In this document: piece by piece, positions 1 to 7,639 of the stretch
How positions within the stretch are numbered: the stretch's first letter is position 1
Layout of the letters: each line of letters starts with the position of its first letter
DNA from: CAWBUW01 sp963792075
GTDB lineage: Bacteria; Chloroflexota; Anaerolineae; Anaerolineales; UBA4823
Reading direction: 5' to 3'
NCBI GenBank assembly: GCA_963792075.1
Contig: CAWBUW010000011.1
Span: 1-64,000 of the forward strand
Length of the DNA: 64,000 nt
Translations under genes and position numbers: made by a program
Notes under the pieces: model-generated
Told to the model about the DNA's origin: nothing
Database searches by the model: none
The model's input: only the letters and a program-made list of their open reading frames with translations

Positions 1-1213
1 GCCATTCCTGAGGCCCACAGCCGTCTTCGGCATCGCAGATTTCCTTGTCCACATGCAGCCAGACAACGTTTCCGGCGTCCAGGCCTTCAATAAAGATATT
101 ATAGAATCCAGGCTGGATTTTTGTGACCAGAAGGTCTGGGTTCAGGCTGGCATCGGTTGCCATCAGGAATTTTTCCCATTCTTCAGTTCCAGAGGGTTCT
201 TCATTTGCGTAGATCGGCGCTCCGGCAGGGTCCATTACTTCATACCACACAGCAGGTGAACGGCGCGAGATTATAGATGGAGCGTCATCGGCAGGGTTTC
301 CTTTACCTCCAGCACGTTCATTCACAGTGAACGGACCCGCCCAGACAGGCTTGCCTTCTGTGTTCGCATCATCTGTATCCGCTAATATGGTAGCTGAGGG
401 ACCACGATCAAAGTCTCCATCCCAAATTTCAAGAGAGGTAACATCATTCGGGACATAAAAATTAAATTGCCAGGTTCCTGTATATTTTAATTCGCCGGGA
501 TTCGAAAGGCTAACAAAATTTGGATATAGAATGGGCACATCTCCCCACACTGCTAAGCCACCTAATAAAGGCAAGTCTGCATTAACATTCTTAGAATTCC
601 CAGCTACAAGGTAACCTGAAGAACGAATTTTGTAGCGTCCACCGCCCAATGGAGTAAGCGGGGTTTCAACTTCCAACCGGTAGAAATAATGCCCGCTGGG
701 AGCCTTGGCCTCTGGTCCGACATTCACAGTGGCATTGAACCAAGCGTTATTGGGCATGGTTTCACTGCCCCAGGTCTGTACAATCGTCATTCCCGTACCA
801 TCTTTCAGCGGATCTGCATACAATTTGTATGCAACTTCCCCAATCGGACCATCCCAGTTGCCAGCCGTGTAATTCTTATTTCCGGCATTATCCCGACCCG
901 AGTCGCCATCAAAGATACCGACTTCAAAGTTGGTGTAGTCGCCAGGAACTGCGATCCAGATCACAGCTTTAGCTCCGCCAAAACTGGCTGCCCCAGCACT
1001 GACATTCCCTAGGAACCGACCATCATCCTCTGCGCAAGTGGGCAGGCAGGTGTAGCCGCCAATCGGTGCAGGATAAGTCGGATTTAGAACGGTGCCAGGA
1101 CCGGGCCCTGCGCCTCGGCTGATCACCACCACCACGATCACCAGCACCACCAGCGCAGCAAGCAGGGTAATCATGCCATTGCGGCTACGCATCCAATGAT
1201 TGAACTTATTCAT
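1..1213 (-). CDS. Membrane-anchored secreted protein, 3' end outside window
   Basis: An open frame runs from an ATG at 1213 to the left edge (404 codons, no stop seen). The start follows GGGAGGA with 5-base spacing. Residues 1-12 are basic and polar (MNKFNHWMRSRN) and are followed by a hydrophobic anchor of about 20 residues rich in Leu and Val, so the rest should lie outside the membrane. The exported part is rich in Gly, Asp, Trp and aromatics and has Cys pairs near residues 53-57 and at the visible end, like a beta-sandwich surface protein. I do not recognise a family. It lies 123 bp downstream of the kinase gene of the lasso-like cluster on the same strand and could be its last gene or an independent one. 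Confidence 0.75.
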   Translation of the reverse strand, partial: MNKFNHWMRSRNGMITLLAALVVLVIVVVVISRGAGPGPGTVLNPTYPAPIGGYTCLPTCAEDDGRFLGNVSAGAASFGGAKAVIWIAVPGDYTNFEVGIFDGDSGRDNAGNKNYTAGNWDGPIGEVAYKLYADPLKDGTGMTIVQTWGSETMPNNAWFNATVNVGPEAKAPSGHYFYRLEVETPLTPLGGGRYKIRSSGYLVAGNSKNVNADLPLLGGLAVWGDVPILYPNFVSLSNPGELKYTGTWQFNFYVPNDVTSLEIWDGDFDRGPSATILADTDDANTEGKPVWAGPFTVNERAGGKGNPADDAPSIISRRSPAVWYEVMDPAGAPIYANEEPSGTEEWEKFLMATDASLNPDLLVTKIQPGFYNIFIEGLDAGNVVWLHVDKEICDAEDGCGPQEW

Positions 1214-1335
1214 TTCATCCTCCCGAAAACAGAATACGTTGATGATTTTGTATTTGACGAATTATTTTGTTACACTCATTACTTTAGTCTCAATAATCTC
1301 AAGAAAAGGGTCGCACCGATGAGAGAACTCATGCA

Positions 1336-2292
1336 TTATTCTAGCACATCTTTGAGAACGATTTCGTATGCAGCTTGCAGCCCATCCAGGCCATTTGGAT
1401 ATGTAAGTCTACGCACCGGCACCAACCGAGCTAATTCCGCCAGCTTTTCGAGACGGGAATTATTTAACCCCAACTTTTCAACAAGCAATGGAATAAAAGA
1501 ATGCTGGTGTAATGTCATTAAGGCAAACTGGCCACTTAAAGTTTCTAACTTAATACCGTTGATACTAGAATTGGATTCCCGGTTTAACAAATATATTCTC
1601 CGCAATAAGCACGGAGAAGATGCAAAACTCGCCCATTTCGAATTTTCTACTGGTTTAATCCGTTTTTCGGTTGCAGGATGTACTCTAGGTAATGCTTCAA
1701 TATCAGTCAGGAATTGGCGAGAGAATTCAGGCAACAATCGGATAGCTTTGTAACCGGGTTCCACCAATATCTGTCCATTAGCCCAATGCAACCCTAATAA
1801 ATCGTCTGATAACAATGAAGCACCTTGTAAAAGAAAATAGGCAGCTAGGGTACTTTTACCACCGCCACTAACCGTCATCATCCCAACAGCAAAATTATTT
1901 AACGCAACCGTCGATGCATGCAGTACAGGACGCCCCTGTAATTCCAACCATATGGTGATTACTAATGAGACAAAATAGATTTCTGCCTGAATGCTTGAAG
2001 CCTCGGTCACTAAATAGCACTCAATTGAATTGGAGAAAATTAAAAAATCTGCGACATCTGGGAAATGTAATCGCCAACCGCTTTCTATAGGATATACTTG
2101 TAAAACAGGAATCCCAGAAAAGTTTTTATATGGACTTATGTAAACCAGATTGCTTTCAGGCCAGCAATTGCTTCCCACCTTCCAATCGAGCTTAATTTCA
2201 GGCTGGCCGTTCCCTTCGAGTAATGGATAATTAATAAACTGCCTGTTTGAAATAAAATTTATTCCAAACAGGCAGTATTGAAAATTATCCAC
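1336..2292 (-). CDS. HPr-kinase-like protein of the lasso RiPP cluster
   Basis: This 318-residue protein has a P-loop at about residues 139-147 (VSGGGKST) preceded by HAST, and a downstream LLSDDLLGL segment. Both are typical of the HPr kinase/phosphorylase fold found in RiPP clusters. In characterised lasso clusters (the paeninodin type), such kinases phosphorylate a Ser near the precursor C-terminus. The precursor encoded just upstream (2337-2465) has Ser residues in its C-terminal part, which fits that role by inference. The start is a GTG at 2292 with only a weak AAGAG upstream, so the exact start is uncertain. It is the gene after the precursor on the same strand, 44 bp away. Confidence 0.8.
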   Translation of the reverse strand: MDNFQYCLFGINFISNRQFINYPLLEGNGQPEIKLDWKVGSNCWPESNLVYISPYKNFSGIPVLQVYPIESGWRLHFPDVADFLIFSNSIECYLVTEASSIQAEIYFVSLVITIWLELQGRPVLHASTVALNNFAVGMMTVSGGGKSTLAAYFLLQGASLLSDDLLGLHWANGQILVEPGYKAIRLLPEFSRQFLTDIEALPRVHPATEKRIKPVENSKWASFASSPCLLRRIYLLNRESNSSINGIKLETLSGQFALMTLHQHSFIPLLVEKLGLNNSRLEKLAELARLVPVRRLTYPNGLDGLQAAYEIVLKDVLE

Positions 2293-2336
2293 AAATAATT
2301 GAAACTCTTATTGATTACACATAGAGGGTCTACAGA

Positions 2337-2465
2337 TTAACCGACGCTACCGCTAAGACCATCTCCCCCGGAAAGTCCACTGGTTAATGTGAGTTCATTC
2401 ATCGTTCCGAACACAGTCAAATCAGGGGTCTGGTATTCCTTTTTAATTTCGGTGCCTGGTTCCAT
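2337..2465 (-). CDS. Lasso-type RiPP precursor peptide, 42 residues
   Basis: This short gene has an ATG at 2465, preceded by TAGGAGAG, and encodes 42 residues. The N-terminal part carries the leader signature of lasso precursors, Y-x2-P-x-L-x3-G-x5-T, as YQTPDLTVFGTMNELT (Y11, P14, L16, G20, T26). The remainder is TSGLSGGDGLSGSVG. If processing follows the usual rule (T at position -2), the core would start at Thr28 with Asp35 at position 8 as ring acceptor. If it starts at Ser29, Asp is at position 7. The Gly/Ser-rich core has no bulky plug residue, which is unusual for a threaded lasso. It sits between the cyclase and the kinase genes and has its own promoter. Confidence 0.82.
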   Translation of the reverse strand: MEPGTEIKKEYQTPDLTVFGTMNELTLTSGLSGGDGLSGSVG

Positions 2466-2513
2466 AATACACTCTCCTAAGTAATAATATACATAATTCT
2501 TTGATATTGTGTA

Positions 2514-2541
2514 ATTATAATTGTATTCGATGGGAAGTCAA
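2514..2541 (-). promoter_or_regulatory. Sigma70-type promoter of the lasso precursor
   Basis: On the minus strand TTGACT (2541-2536) is followed, after 16 bp, by a perfect TATAAT (2519-2514). The -10 box ends 48 bp before the precursor ATG. This would let the precursor be made in excess over the biosynthetic enzymes encoded upstream. Confidence 0.7.
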
Positions 2542-2810
2542 GCATTGTTCCTGAGGTTCAGACAAAAGATCAGACATTGCCATAAAAGAGAGCAGCAAAT
2601 GCGCCAGCAGCGACATGAGTAACCGCATCAACTTGTTGACTGGATAAGCGCAGTTTCTGTTTGAGCAGAACAAAGAGGCCGGAAAAGAGCAGCTACTTGG
2701 GATGAGCATTAGCATCCACGGATGGCTGAGAGCATCTGCGATCTGAGAGATATCAACTTGGAAGCTTCCTCTCTTTTTTGCAATACCTTGTCTGATCTTT
2801 TGTCCGAAGG
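2542..2810. other. Gene-free stretch between cyclase and precursor promoter
   Basis: No gene with a credible start, RBS and codon pattern is visible in these 270 bases. On the minus strand two short open segments in different frames read like protein (one about 107 residues that begins inside the cyclase gene, one ending in VDAVTHVAAGAFAALFYGNV). This could be decayed coding DNA, but I cannot name a family. Confidence 0.4.
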
Positions 2811-4697
2811 TCAGTTGTTTGCATGTGTTTTGGGGCAATTTTCAACGCCTTCAAAAAAAGTCCTATCTTGGATTAACCAAAGAACTGAAGTGGCCACTCG
2901 GAATAAGGCTATTGGAGAAATTTTTCTCTCGGTCAAATCAATTTCATCAAAAAGTCGGCCCGAAAAAATGTTATCAACAAATTTCTCTCTTATCAGAGGT
3001 GATTTCAAAATATCTTCAATTCTTTGGTAATCTCTCGAATAAAATTGACGATCAAAATTCCACTGAAGGTTCGATTTATTTCTACGCGTTTGTATTGCCA
3101 GGGGCAGCACGTCCTGCATCGCTTGATGCAATACATATCTACTAATTCCATTCCGCAATTTCTGATTCGAAGGGAGAGCAAGGCAAAATTCAACCAACCG
3201 CCTATCTTGGAATGGGAAGCGTATCTCTATCTGGAATCCTGCAGCCCCGTGATTCGCTGTTTCAAAAATCATAGGAAAATAGCTGGCACGGTGCATAGCA
3301 AATTGCTCTGACCTTGCAGTGATGGATCTTATGTTGTGGCCCGTTAAATCTTCACCGTTGTATCCTTTTCCATACAAAAGTCTCTTAAATTTTATCAACG
3401 ACGTAGGTATCATCCCCCGTAAACCGCGTGACCACATATACCACCAGAAGGGATGGTGAAAATTCCTCACCGCTACGGTAGCTTCATTCAAGAAAGAAAA
3501 CCATTGTCTCGCTTGACACAATTCGTTTATTCGTCCAAGGCCATGTGAAACGGTCGTATCACCATCAATCCCATCCAGGAAGATATGCACATTTTGCTGC
3601 TTCGCACAACGAAACATTTCCCAGTGCATGAATAAATTCGGCACGCTTAAAGGCTCATCCAGATGGAAATGCATCTGGCAAATTTCACCCAATGGACTAA
3701 ATAAATCTCCTCGAATAAAATTTGGCTCAAAATTTCTTGTCTCTAGCACCTTCTCAATATAATACCGCTCATCACTTTTCGGGACGGTATCAAATACCAG
3801 CGAAAACGTTGGCAGCGGTGATTCTCCCCGCTCTATTAGATAATCCCTTGCCACACACGCAATTGAAGATGAATCCAGCCCACCGCTCAGTGCGGACCCT
3901 ACCCGCCCGACCGAGCGCATGCGGTCGTGAACAGATTTCGTAAATAACTCCCGGAATTTCGCAGCGTACTCGCCATCATCCCGCATAATGATTTCTCGTT
4001 CCGGATCCAAAGCCCAGTAGGAATGCGCTTGGAACCCGACAGGGTCATGGAGATGGTAGACCGCCGGCAGTACGCGGAAAATCGCCCGGTAAACCGAGCT
4101 CTGCTTATCCCACTTGCCGAGCCCGACAGGGTACATTTCAAGCATCTTTTGGTTCAGGTCCTTCGGCACCCACTCCAGCGCCAGCAGGCTCTTGATCTCC
4201 GTCCCAAATGCCAGCCGGTTCCCCTGCTGGCAGTAGAACACCACGCGGACGCCGAAACGGTCGCGCGCCAGGTACAACCTCTGCTCCTTCGCCTCCCACA
4301 CCGCAAAGGCAAAGTCTCCATCGATATACTTCGGCGCATCCTCACCCCAGCAGTCATATGCCGCCAGGATCAGGTCCGCGTCCGTTGGCGTTTCACCGTA
4401 CGCATCCTTCGGCTCAATATACCCTTTGCTCGCCAGCATTGGAATCAGCTCATCGCGATAATCCACTCTCGCATCCGCCACCAGCACCGCCCCAGTGAGC
4501 GGACTGACCAGCGGCTGGCGTTCGCGCACACTTTCCGGCGTGGTGTGCAACGCCAGGTGCGCCATGCCCACATTCCCCTGCACCCAGTAGCGGATACCAT
4601 CCGGGCCGCGGTAAGCCATCGCCTGCGCCATCTTTTCTAACTGCGCCGGGTCTACCGGCTCGCCATCGAAATGCACGATCCCACAAATCCCGCTCAT
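2811..4697 (-). CDS. Lasso macrolactam synthetase (asparagine-synthetase B-like, protein C)
   Basis: This 628-residue protein has the class II glutaminase fold at its N-terminus (MSGICGIVHFDG, YRGPDG) and the asparagine-synthetase PP-loop SALSGGLDSSS near residues 267-277. In lasso pathways this enzyme adenylates the side-chain carboxylate of Asp or Glu in the core and closes the ring on the new N-terminal amine. The nucleophile position of true AsnB (Cys2) is replaced: the protein starts MSGIC, with a Cys only at position 5, as in many lasso C proteins. The gene follows the YkgJ and B genes, and the hairpin at 4706-4748 separates it from them. Its start sits beside that hairpin and no strong RBS is seen. 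Context rather than sequence alone excludes an ordinary asparagine synthetase. Confidence 0.87.
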   Translation of the reverse strand: MSGICGIVHFDGEPVDPAQLEKMAQAMAYRGPDGIRYWVQGNVGMAHLALHTTPESVRERQPLVSPLTGAVLVADARVDYRDELIPMLASKGYIEPKDAYGETPTDADLILAAYDCWGEDAPKYIDGDFAFAVWEAKEQRLYLARDRFGVRVVFYCQQGNRLAFGTEIKSLLALEWVPKDLNQKMLEMYPVGLGKWDKQSSVYRAIFRVLPAVYHLHDPVGFQAHSYWALDPEREIIMRDDGEYAAKFRELFTKSVHDRMRSVGRVGSALSGGLDSSSIACVARDYLIERGESPLPTFSLVFDTVPKSDERYYIEKVLETRNFEPNFIRGDLFSPLGEICQMHFHLDEPLSVPNLFMHWEMFRCAKQQNVHIFLDGIDGDTTVSHGLGRINELCQARQWFSFLNEATVAVRNFHHPFWWYMWSRGLRGMIPTSLIKFKRLLYGKGYNGEDLTGHNIRSITARSEQFAMHRASYFPMIFETANHGAAGFQIEIRFPFQDRRLVEFCLALPSNQKLRNGISRYVLHQAMQDVLPLAIQTRRNKSNLQWNFDRQFYSRDYQRIEDILKSPLIREKFVDNIFSGRLFDEIDLTERKISPIALFRVATSVLWLIQDRTFFEGVENCPKTHANN

Positions 4698-4705
4698 AAA
4701 CCCTC

Positions 4706-4748
4706 TTTTGTATCATAGATGTGGCTTCGCCACATCTATGATACAAAA
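4706..4748. repeat. Long perfect hairpin, tip CTTCG
   Basis: A 19-bp perfect inverted repeat closes on CTTCG, with tip GG-CTTCG-CC. It lies between the cyclase start and the YkgJ gene and supplies the last codons and the TAG stop of the YkgJ gene. It is one of the hairpin class discussed in the findings. Confidence 0.9.
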
Positions 4749-5809
4749 TTATCCTTGAAGTCATCAATAGACGCCCTCTTCACCACTTCCAGCGCCTCCT
4801 CCAGCTCCCGCTCCCCCTCCAAATACTCCCTCAATACCTTGCACCGGAACCTCCCGCACGCCAGCGGCCTCCCCACCTCATAAATCTTACACGCATTGTC
4901 CTCCCCGATCTGCGGGCAGGGCAGCCTGAAATACGCCGCTCCATCCTCCTGCACTACTTCCAGCACCCCCTCAAACCTCGCTACCTCCCCTTCTTCCAAC
5001 ACCGCTTTCTTATGGAGCAATCCCCGGCAGCAAAGGCCGCAGGCCAAACACAGCGCCGAGCCATCCCGCTCGGCCAGTTCCTCCAGCCGCGCCTGCTGCG
5101 GCGAGTAGATGAAATTCTGCTCCAGGAAAAACGCCAGCTTCGACACCGCTTGCAGCGTCTGGCTGTCCAGGGCGCGTAGATCCACTGCCGCCCCGGCGTG
5201 ATACTCGAAATTCCCTGCCAGAAATTCGCCTACGAAGTCCCAAAGACGAAGACCATCACCCTGCCCTCTCCCCTTGGGGGAGGGGTCAAGACTCACCCCT
5301 CTCCCCTTGGGAGAGGGGCTGGGGGTGAGGGTGGGAGAGGGCAGGTTGCGGAGCAACCGTGGGGTGAGGGAAATGGATAATATCTTTTCCTCCCCCTGTC
5401 GCGCTTCCCGCACGGTTTCTAAACAGTCTTCCAGCGCCCGCTTCCCGCCTAAATAATCCCGCAGCAGCTTACAGCGGTACGCCCCGCAAGTCGCCGGCCT
5501 CCCGGCAGCATAAATCTGGCAGCGGTTATCTTCCCCAAGATACCGGCACGGCAGATCGAAATGGAAATAATCATGCCCCGTGTGCTGCTTCAGCTCGAAC
5601 TGACCCCCAAAGCGCCCCACCTCCTCCACCAGCACCACCACGTCCGCGTGCAGGCTACCCCGGCAGCACAGCCCGCAAGCCAGGCACAGCGCCGAGCCAT
5701 CCAACCGCGGCAGACCGCCTGCCATCGGGCTGCCTGGCGCAGGGCCATTTGTTTCCAGTCTGCCGGACGGAAGACCGTCTGGCAGCCGGCAGTCTTCTGC
5801 CATGCTCAT
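4736..5809 (-). CDS. Tandem YkgJ-type cysteine-cluster protein in the lasso operon
   Basis: This 357-residue protein has two copies of a YkgJ-like (zinc- or iron-chelating, CxxCxxCC) domain. Copy 1 has C42, C45, C48 and C49 in ALCLACGLCCRG and then LPCRYLGEDNRCQIY, RPATCGAYRCK. Copy 2, from about residue 250, repeats the same 12-residue motif and LPCPQIGEDNACKIY, RPLACGRFRCK. The copies are joined by a segment that contains an inserted repeat (residues about 147-182). Its ATG overlaps the stop of the B2 gene as ATGA, so it is translationally coupled to the lasso enzymes. A metal-dependent tailoring or redox role on the peptide is inference. The C-terminal residues VS and the stop come from a hairpin repeat. 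Confidence 0.8.
   Translation of the reverse strand: MSMAEDCRLPDGLPSGRLETNGPAPGSPMAGGLPRLDGSALCLACGLCCRGSLHADVVVLVEEVGRFGGQFELKQHTGHDYFHFDLPCRYLGEDNRCQIYAAGRPATCGAYRCKLLRDYLGGKRALEDCLETVREARQGEEKILSISLTPRLLRNLPSPTLTPSPSPKGRGVSLDPSPKGRGQGDGLRLWDFVGEFLAGNFEYHAGAAVDLRALDSQTLQAVSKLAFFLEQNFIYSPQQARLEELAERDGSALCLACGLCCRGLLHKKAVLEEGEVARFEGVLEVVQEDGAAYFRLPCPQIGEDNACKIYEVGRPLACGRFRCKVLREYLEGERELEEALEVVKRASIDDFKDNFVS
5261..5370. repeat. GC-rich repeat inserted in-frame in the YkgJ gene
   Basis: The segment has two copies of CCCTCTCCCCTTGGG-type sequence, then GGGGGTGAGGGTGGGAGAGGG and the small palindrome GGTTGCGGAGCAACC. In the protein it gives low-complexity PSPSPKGRG repeats. Similar CTCTCCC/TTGGGAGAGG repeats are widely dispersed in bacterial genomes. 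Here one interrupts the linker between two YkgJ domains without breaking the frame. Confidence 0.8.
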
Positions 5810-6255
5810 TTCGCCGTCTCCAGCCGCAGCATGGGCACGAACTCCTGCGCCACGCCGCGCGCCTCGCCCACCGCTTCCCCCTCCACCTCGATCCAGGCGT
5901 GCGCCAGCACCTTTCCCGCCTCCTTGCGCACGCCGATATACATCCCCACGCCCAACCCCTGCTCCGCCAGCAGCCGCTGCAAGACCAGCGCCCGCCGCAG
6001 GCAGGTCATTTCATACAAGTGATGATGCGCCGCGGCGCTCACCAACCGCCAGGTGTCCCAGGCCAGCTTGTACGGTTGTTCTACCGCGCCTTCCCCCTCC
6101 AGCCCGCGCCCCAACCCTCTTCGTACTTTTTCGAAGGGCTGCCGCCGCAGCGCCAGGTCCACCCTCAGCAGCAGCAGCCAGGCGCGCAGGAACAGCCGCT
6201 TTTCGCTGCGATCCAGCTTCTGCCAGGTAGTCCATTTGCCAAAGAGTTTGTTCAT
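5806..6255 (-). CDS. Lasso leader peptidase B2 (transglutaminase-like)
   Basis: This is a cysteine-protease-like B2 protein of 149 residues if it starts at the ATG at 6255 (MNKLFGKW). The frame is open 13 codons further to 6294, but those codons lie in a repeat. The catalytic Cys is C85 in MTCLRRALVLQRLLAEQG and the His is H118 in AHAWIEVEG, the order seen in lasso B2 enzymes that cut the leader from the core. B2 works with the separate B1 (PqqD-like) protein encoded at 6433-6729. The stop overlaps the start of the YkgJ gene. Confidence 0.85.
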   Translation of the reverse strand: MNKLFGKWTTWQKLDRSEKRLFLRAWLLLLRVDLALRRQPFEKVRRGLGRGLEGEGAVEQPYKLAWDTWRLVSAAAHHHLYEMTCLRRALVLQRLLAEQGLGVGMYIGVRKEAGKVLAHAWIEVEGEAVGEARGVAQEFVPMLRLETAK

Positions 6256-6269
6256 AATTACGGTGAAGC

Positions 6270-6434
6270 CAACCACGAAGAACCGAAGTCGCAAAGTTTA
6301 CACGAAGCTTTTTATTCTTCTTTGTGATACCTTTGTTCCTTCGTGCCTTGGTGGTAATAAAAGTATTTCCTTTGTTCCTTCGCGCCTTGGTGGTTAATAA
6401 AAGTGTTTCCTTGTTCCTTTGCACCTGGGTGGTC
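6270..6434. repeat. Three tandem ~42-bp repeats between B1 and B2 genes
   Basis: Units of the form TTTGTTCCTTCGYGCCTTGG followed by TGGTTAATAAAAGT occur at about 6332-6371 and 6372-6412, with a degenerate third copy at 6413-6434. A diverged inverted half (ACGAAGAACCGAAG) lies near 6278. The B1 reading frame ends inside the last copy. Confidence 0.75.
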
Positions 6435-6729
6435 AGTCAACCTGCTCTTCTTCGACCTTGATCAGGCCACGCGCTTCCAGCTTGGCTACCAGCCCTTGCA
6501 TATCCGCGGTCAGGCGCGCCTCGTCCACTTCATATTCCTCCAGCAGCACCGGCAGCGCCGCCTGGATGCTCCCCGCTTCCACCAATATTTGCCACATGCG
6601 CGTCCCTACCGCGTCCAACCCATAATACTGTCCCTGGCCGGCCTCCAGGATCACCGCCTCGTCCTGTACCGTCTGGATGTGCACGTTCGGCCGCACGCTG
6701 ATCCTGGCTGTCAATGAAATCCCTTCCAT
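6433..6729 (-). CDS. PqqD-like RiPP recognition element (lasso B1)
   Basis: This 98-residue protein has the PqqD/RRE winged-helix pattern: an N-terminal strand pair with VQDEAVILEAGQGQYYGLDA, then GTRMWQILVEAGS and a C-terminal helix pair ending ARGLIKVEE. RRE proteins bind the leader of the precursor (here the YxxPxL motif) and present it to the B2 protease. The ATG at 6729 follows AGGAGAAATTT. It is the first recognised biosynthetic gene of the cluster and is separated from the upstream membrane protein by a 100-bp inverted repeat. Confidence 0.87.
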   Translation of the reverse strand: MEGISLTARISVRPNVHIQTVQDEAVILEAGQGQYYGLDAVGTRMWQILVEAGSIQAALPVLLEEYEVDEARLTADMQGLVAKLEARGLIKVEEEQVD

Positions 6730-6760
6730 AAATTTCTCCTAATCTCAGATGAAGAGTATT

Positions 6761-6861
6761 CACCACAGAGACACAGAGAACACGGAGATTAAGAGGAAGA
6801 AAGATTGAGAAAGAGTTCTTTTATTCTTTTTCTTCTCTGTGCTCTCTGTGACTCTGTGGTG
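6761..6861. repeat. Inverted repeat of the CACCACAGAG...CTCTGTGGTG type
   Basis: The left arm CACCACAGAGACACAGAGAA and a complementary right arm ending CTCTGTGGTG enclose an AT-rich centre. The same repeat, interrupted by the IS110 element, occurs at 7621-7631 plus 8776-8845. Confidence 0.85.
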
Positions 6862-6878
6862 AGTATTCCTTTCTTATC

Positions 6879-7598
6879 TTACCCGGTCGTCACCAAATAG
6901 AGGATCGACGACATCGTCATCACCACCAGTATCAACACCAGCACGCCGAGCAGCCACGCACCCATCGCGCTGGAAACCAACCCCACCAACACCACGACCA
7001 CCAGGAAGCGTATGGCCATGCGCACCTGCGGCAGGCGGCTGATTTCAGGCATGCGGCTGGTGTCCCACAGCCACAGCCCAAATCCCAGGCAGACCAGGCA
7101 GGCTGCCAGCAGCCCAAAATAGATCTGCTGCCCGGTCAAGAAAGGCGCGTTCAGCACGAAAACGCCGCACATCGCCTCGCTCATGGGCGTCTTGTATTCC
7201 GGGTAAGTGACCACGTGGGCAAAGATAAAAAAGCCCAGGTCCACGTTGCGCGCCGAGATGGGGAATGTGACCCTTTTGGTCTCGCTCACCGCCAGCGGTA
7301 CGGGCTCTTTGATCTCGTCGTTTACCAGCGGCGTGCTCAGGCGTACCAACACCACCGGCCGGATGGCCTTGTCCGTGGCATTGTGCAGCTTGATCGCGAT
7401 CTCACCCGTCTCCCCACGGTTGAGATACGCCGGGCAGGACAGTGTCTTGAGGTTGTCCACGTAAAAGCGGCTAAAGCCGTAGAAGTTCGCTTCCATGTCA
7501 GCCCACGCCGTGGTAGTGACGATGAACATCCCGACCAACAACCCGACGGTGAAACACGTCAAACCCAGCCAGCGCTGTAGACTTGGTTTTTTGTCCAT
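6879..7598 (-). CDS. Uncharacterised membrane protein
   Basis: This 239-residue protein has a signal peptide or first membrane segment at residues 11-33 (ending TAWAD). An extracellular part of about 110 residues (residues 35-145) reads like an immunoglobulin-type beta domain with conserved-looking NRGETGEIAIKLHN. Three hydrophobic segments follow toward the C-terminus. I do not recognise a family. It lies upstream of the lasso B1 gene on the same strand, 149 bp away with a repeat between them, so a role in export or immunity is possible but not shown. Confidence 0.7.
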   Translation of the reverse strand: MDKKPSLQRWLGLTCFTVGLLVGMFIVTTTAWADMEANFYGFSRFYVDNLKTLSCPAYLNRGETGEIAIKLHNATDKAIRPVVLVRLSTPLVNDEIKEPVPLAVSETKRVTFPISARNVDLGFFIFAHVVTYPEYKTPMSEAMCGVFVLNAPFLTGQQIYFGLLAACLVCLGFGLWLWDTSRMPEISRLPQVRMAIRFLVVVVLVGLVSSAMGAWLLGVLVLILVVMTMSSILYLVTTG

Positions 7599-7639
7599 TG
7601 TTGTATAAAGAAGAGAAATTTAACCACAGAGCAACTGTG

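Noticed and set aside
2515..2838. 107-residue open frame on the minus strand between the cyclase and precursor
   Set aside because: It begins inside the cyclase gene and has no RBS; composition is not clearly coding. Kept only as a possible remnant.
2811..4697. Housekeeping asparagine synthetase
   Set aside because: Neighbours are B1, B2, a precursor and a kinase, and the Cys2 nucleophile is not at its normal position, so the lasso cyclase role is preferred.
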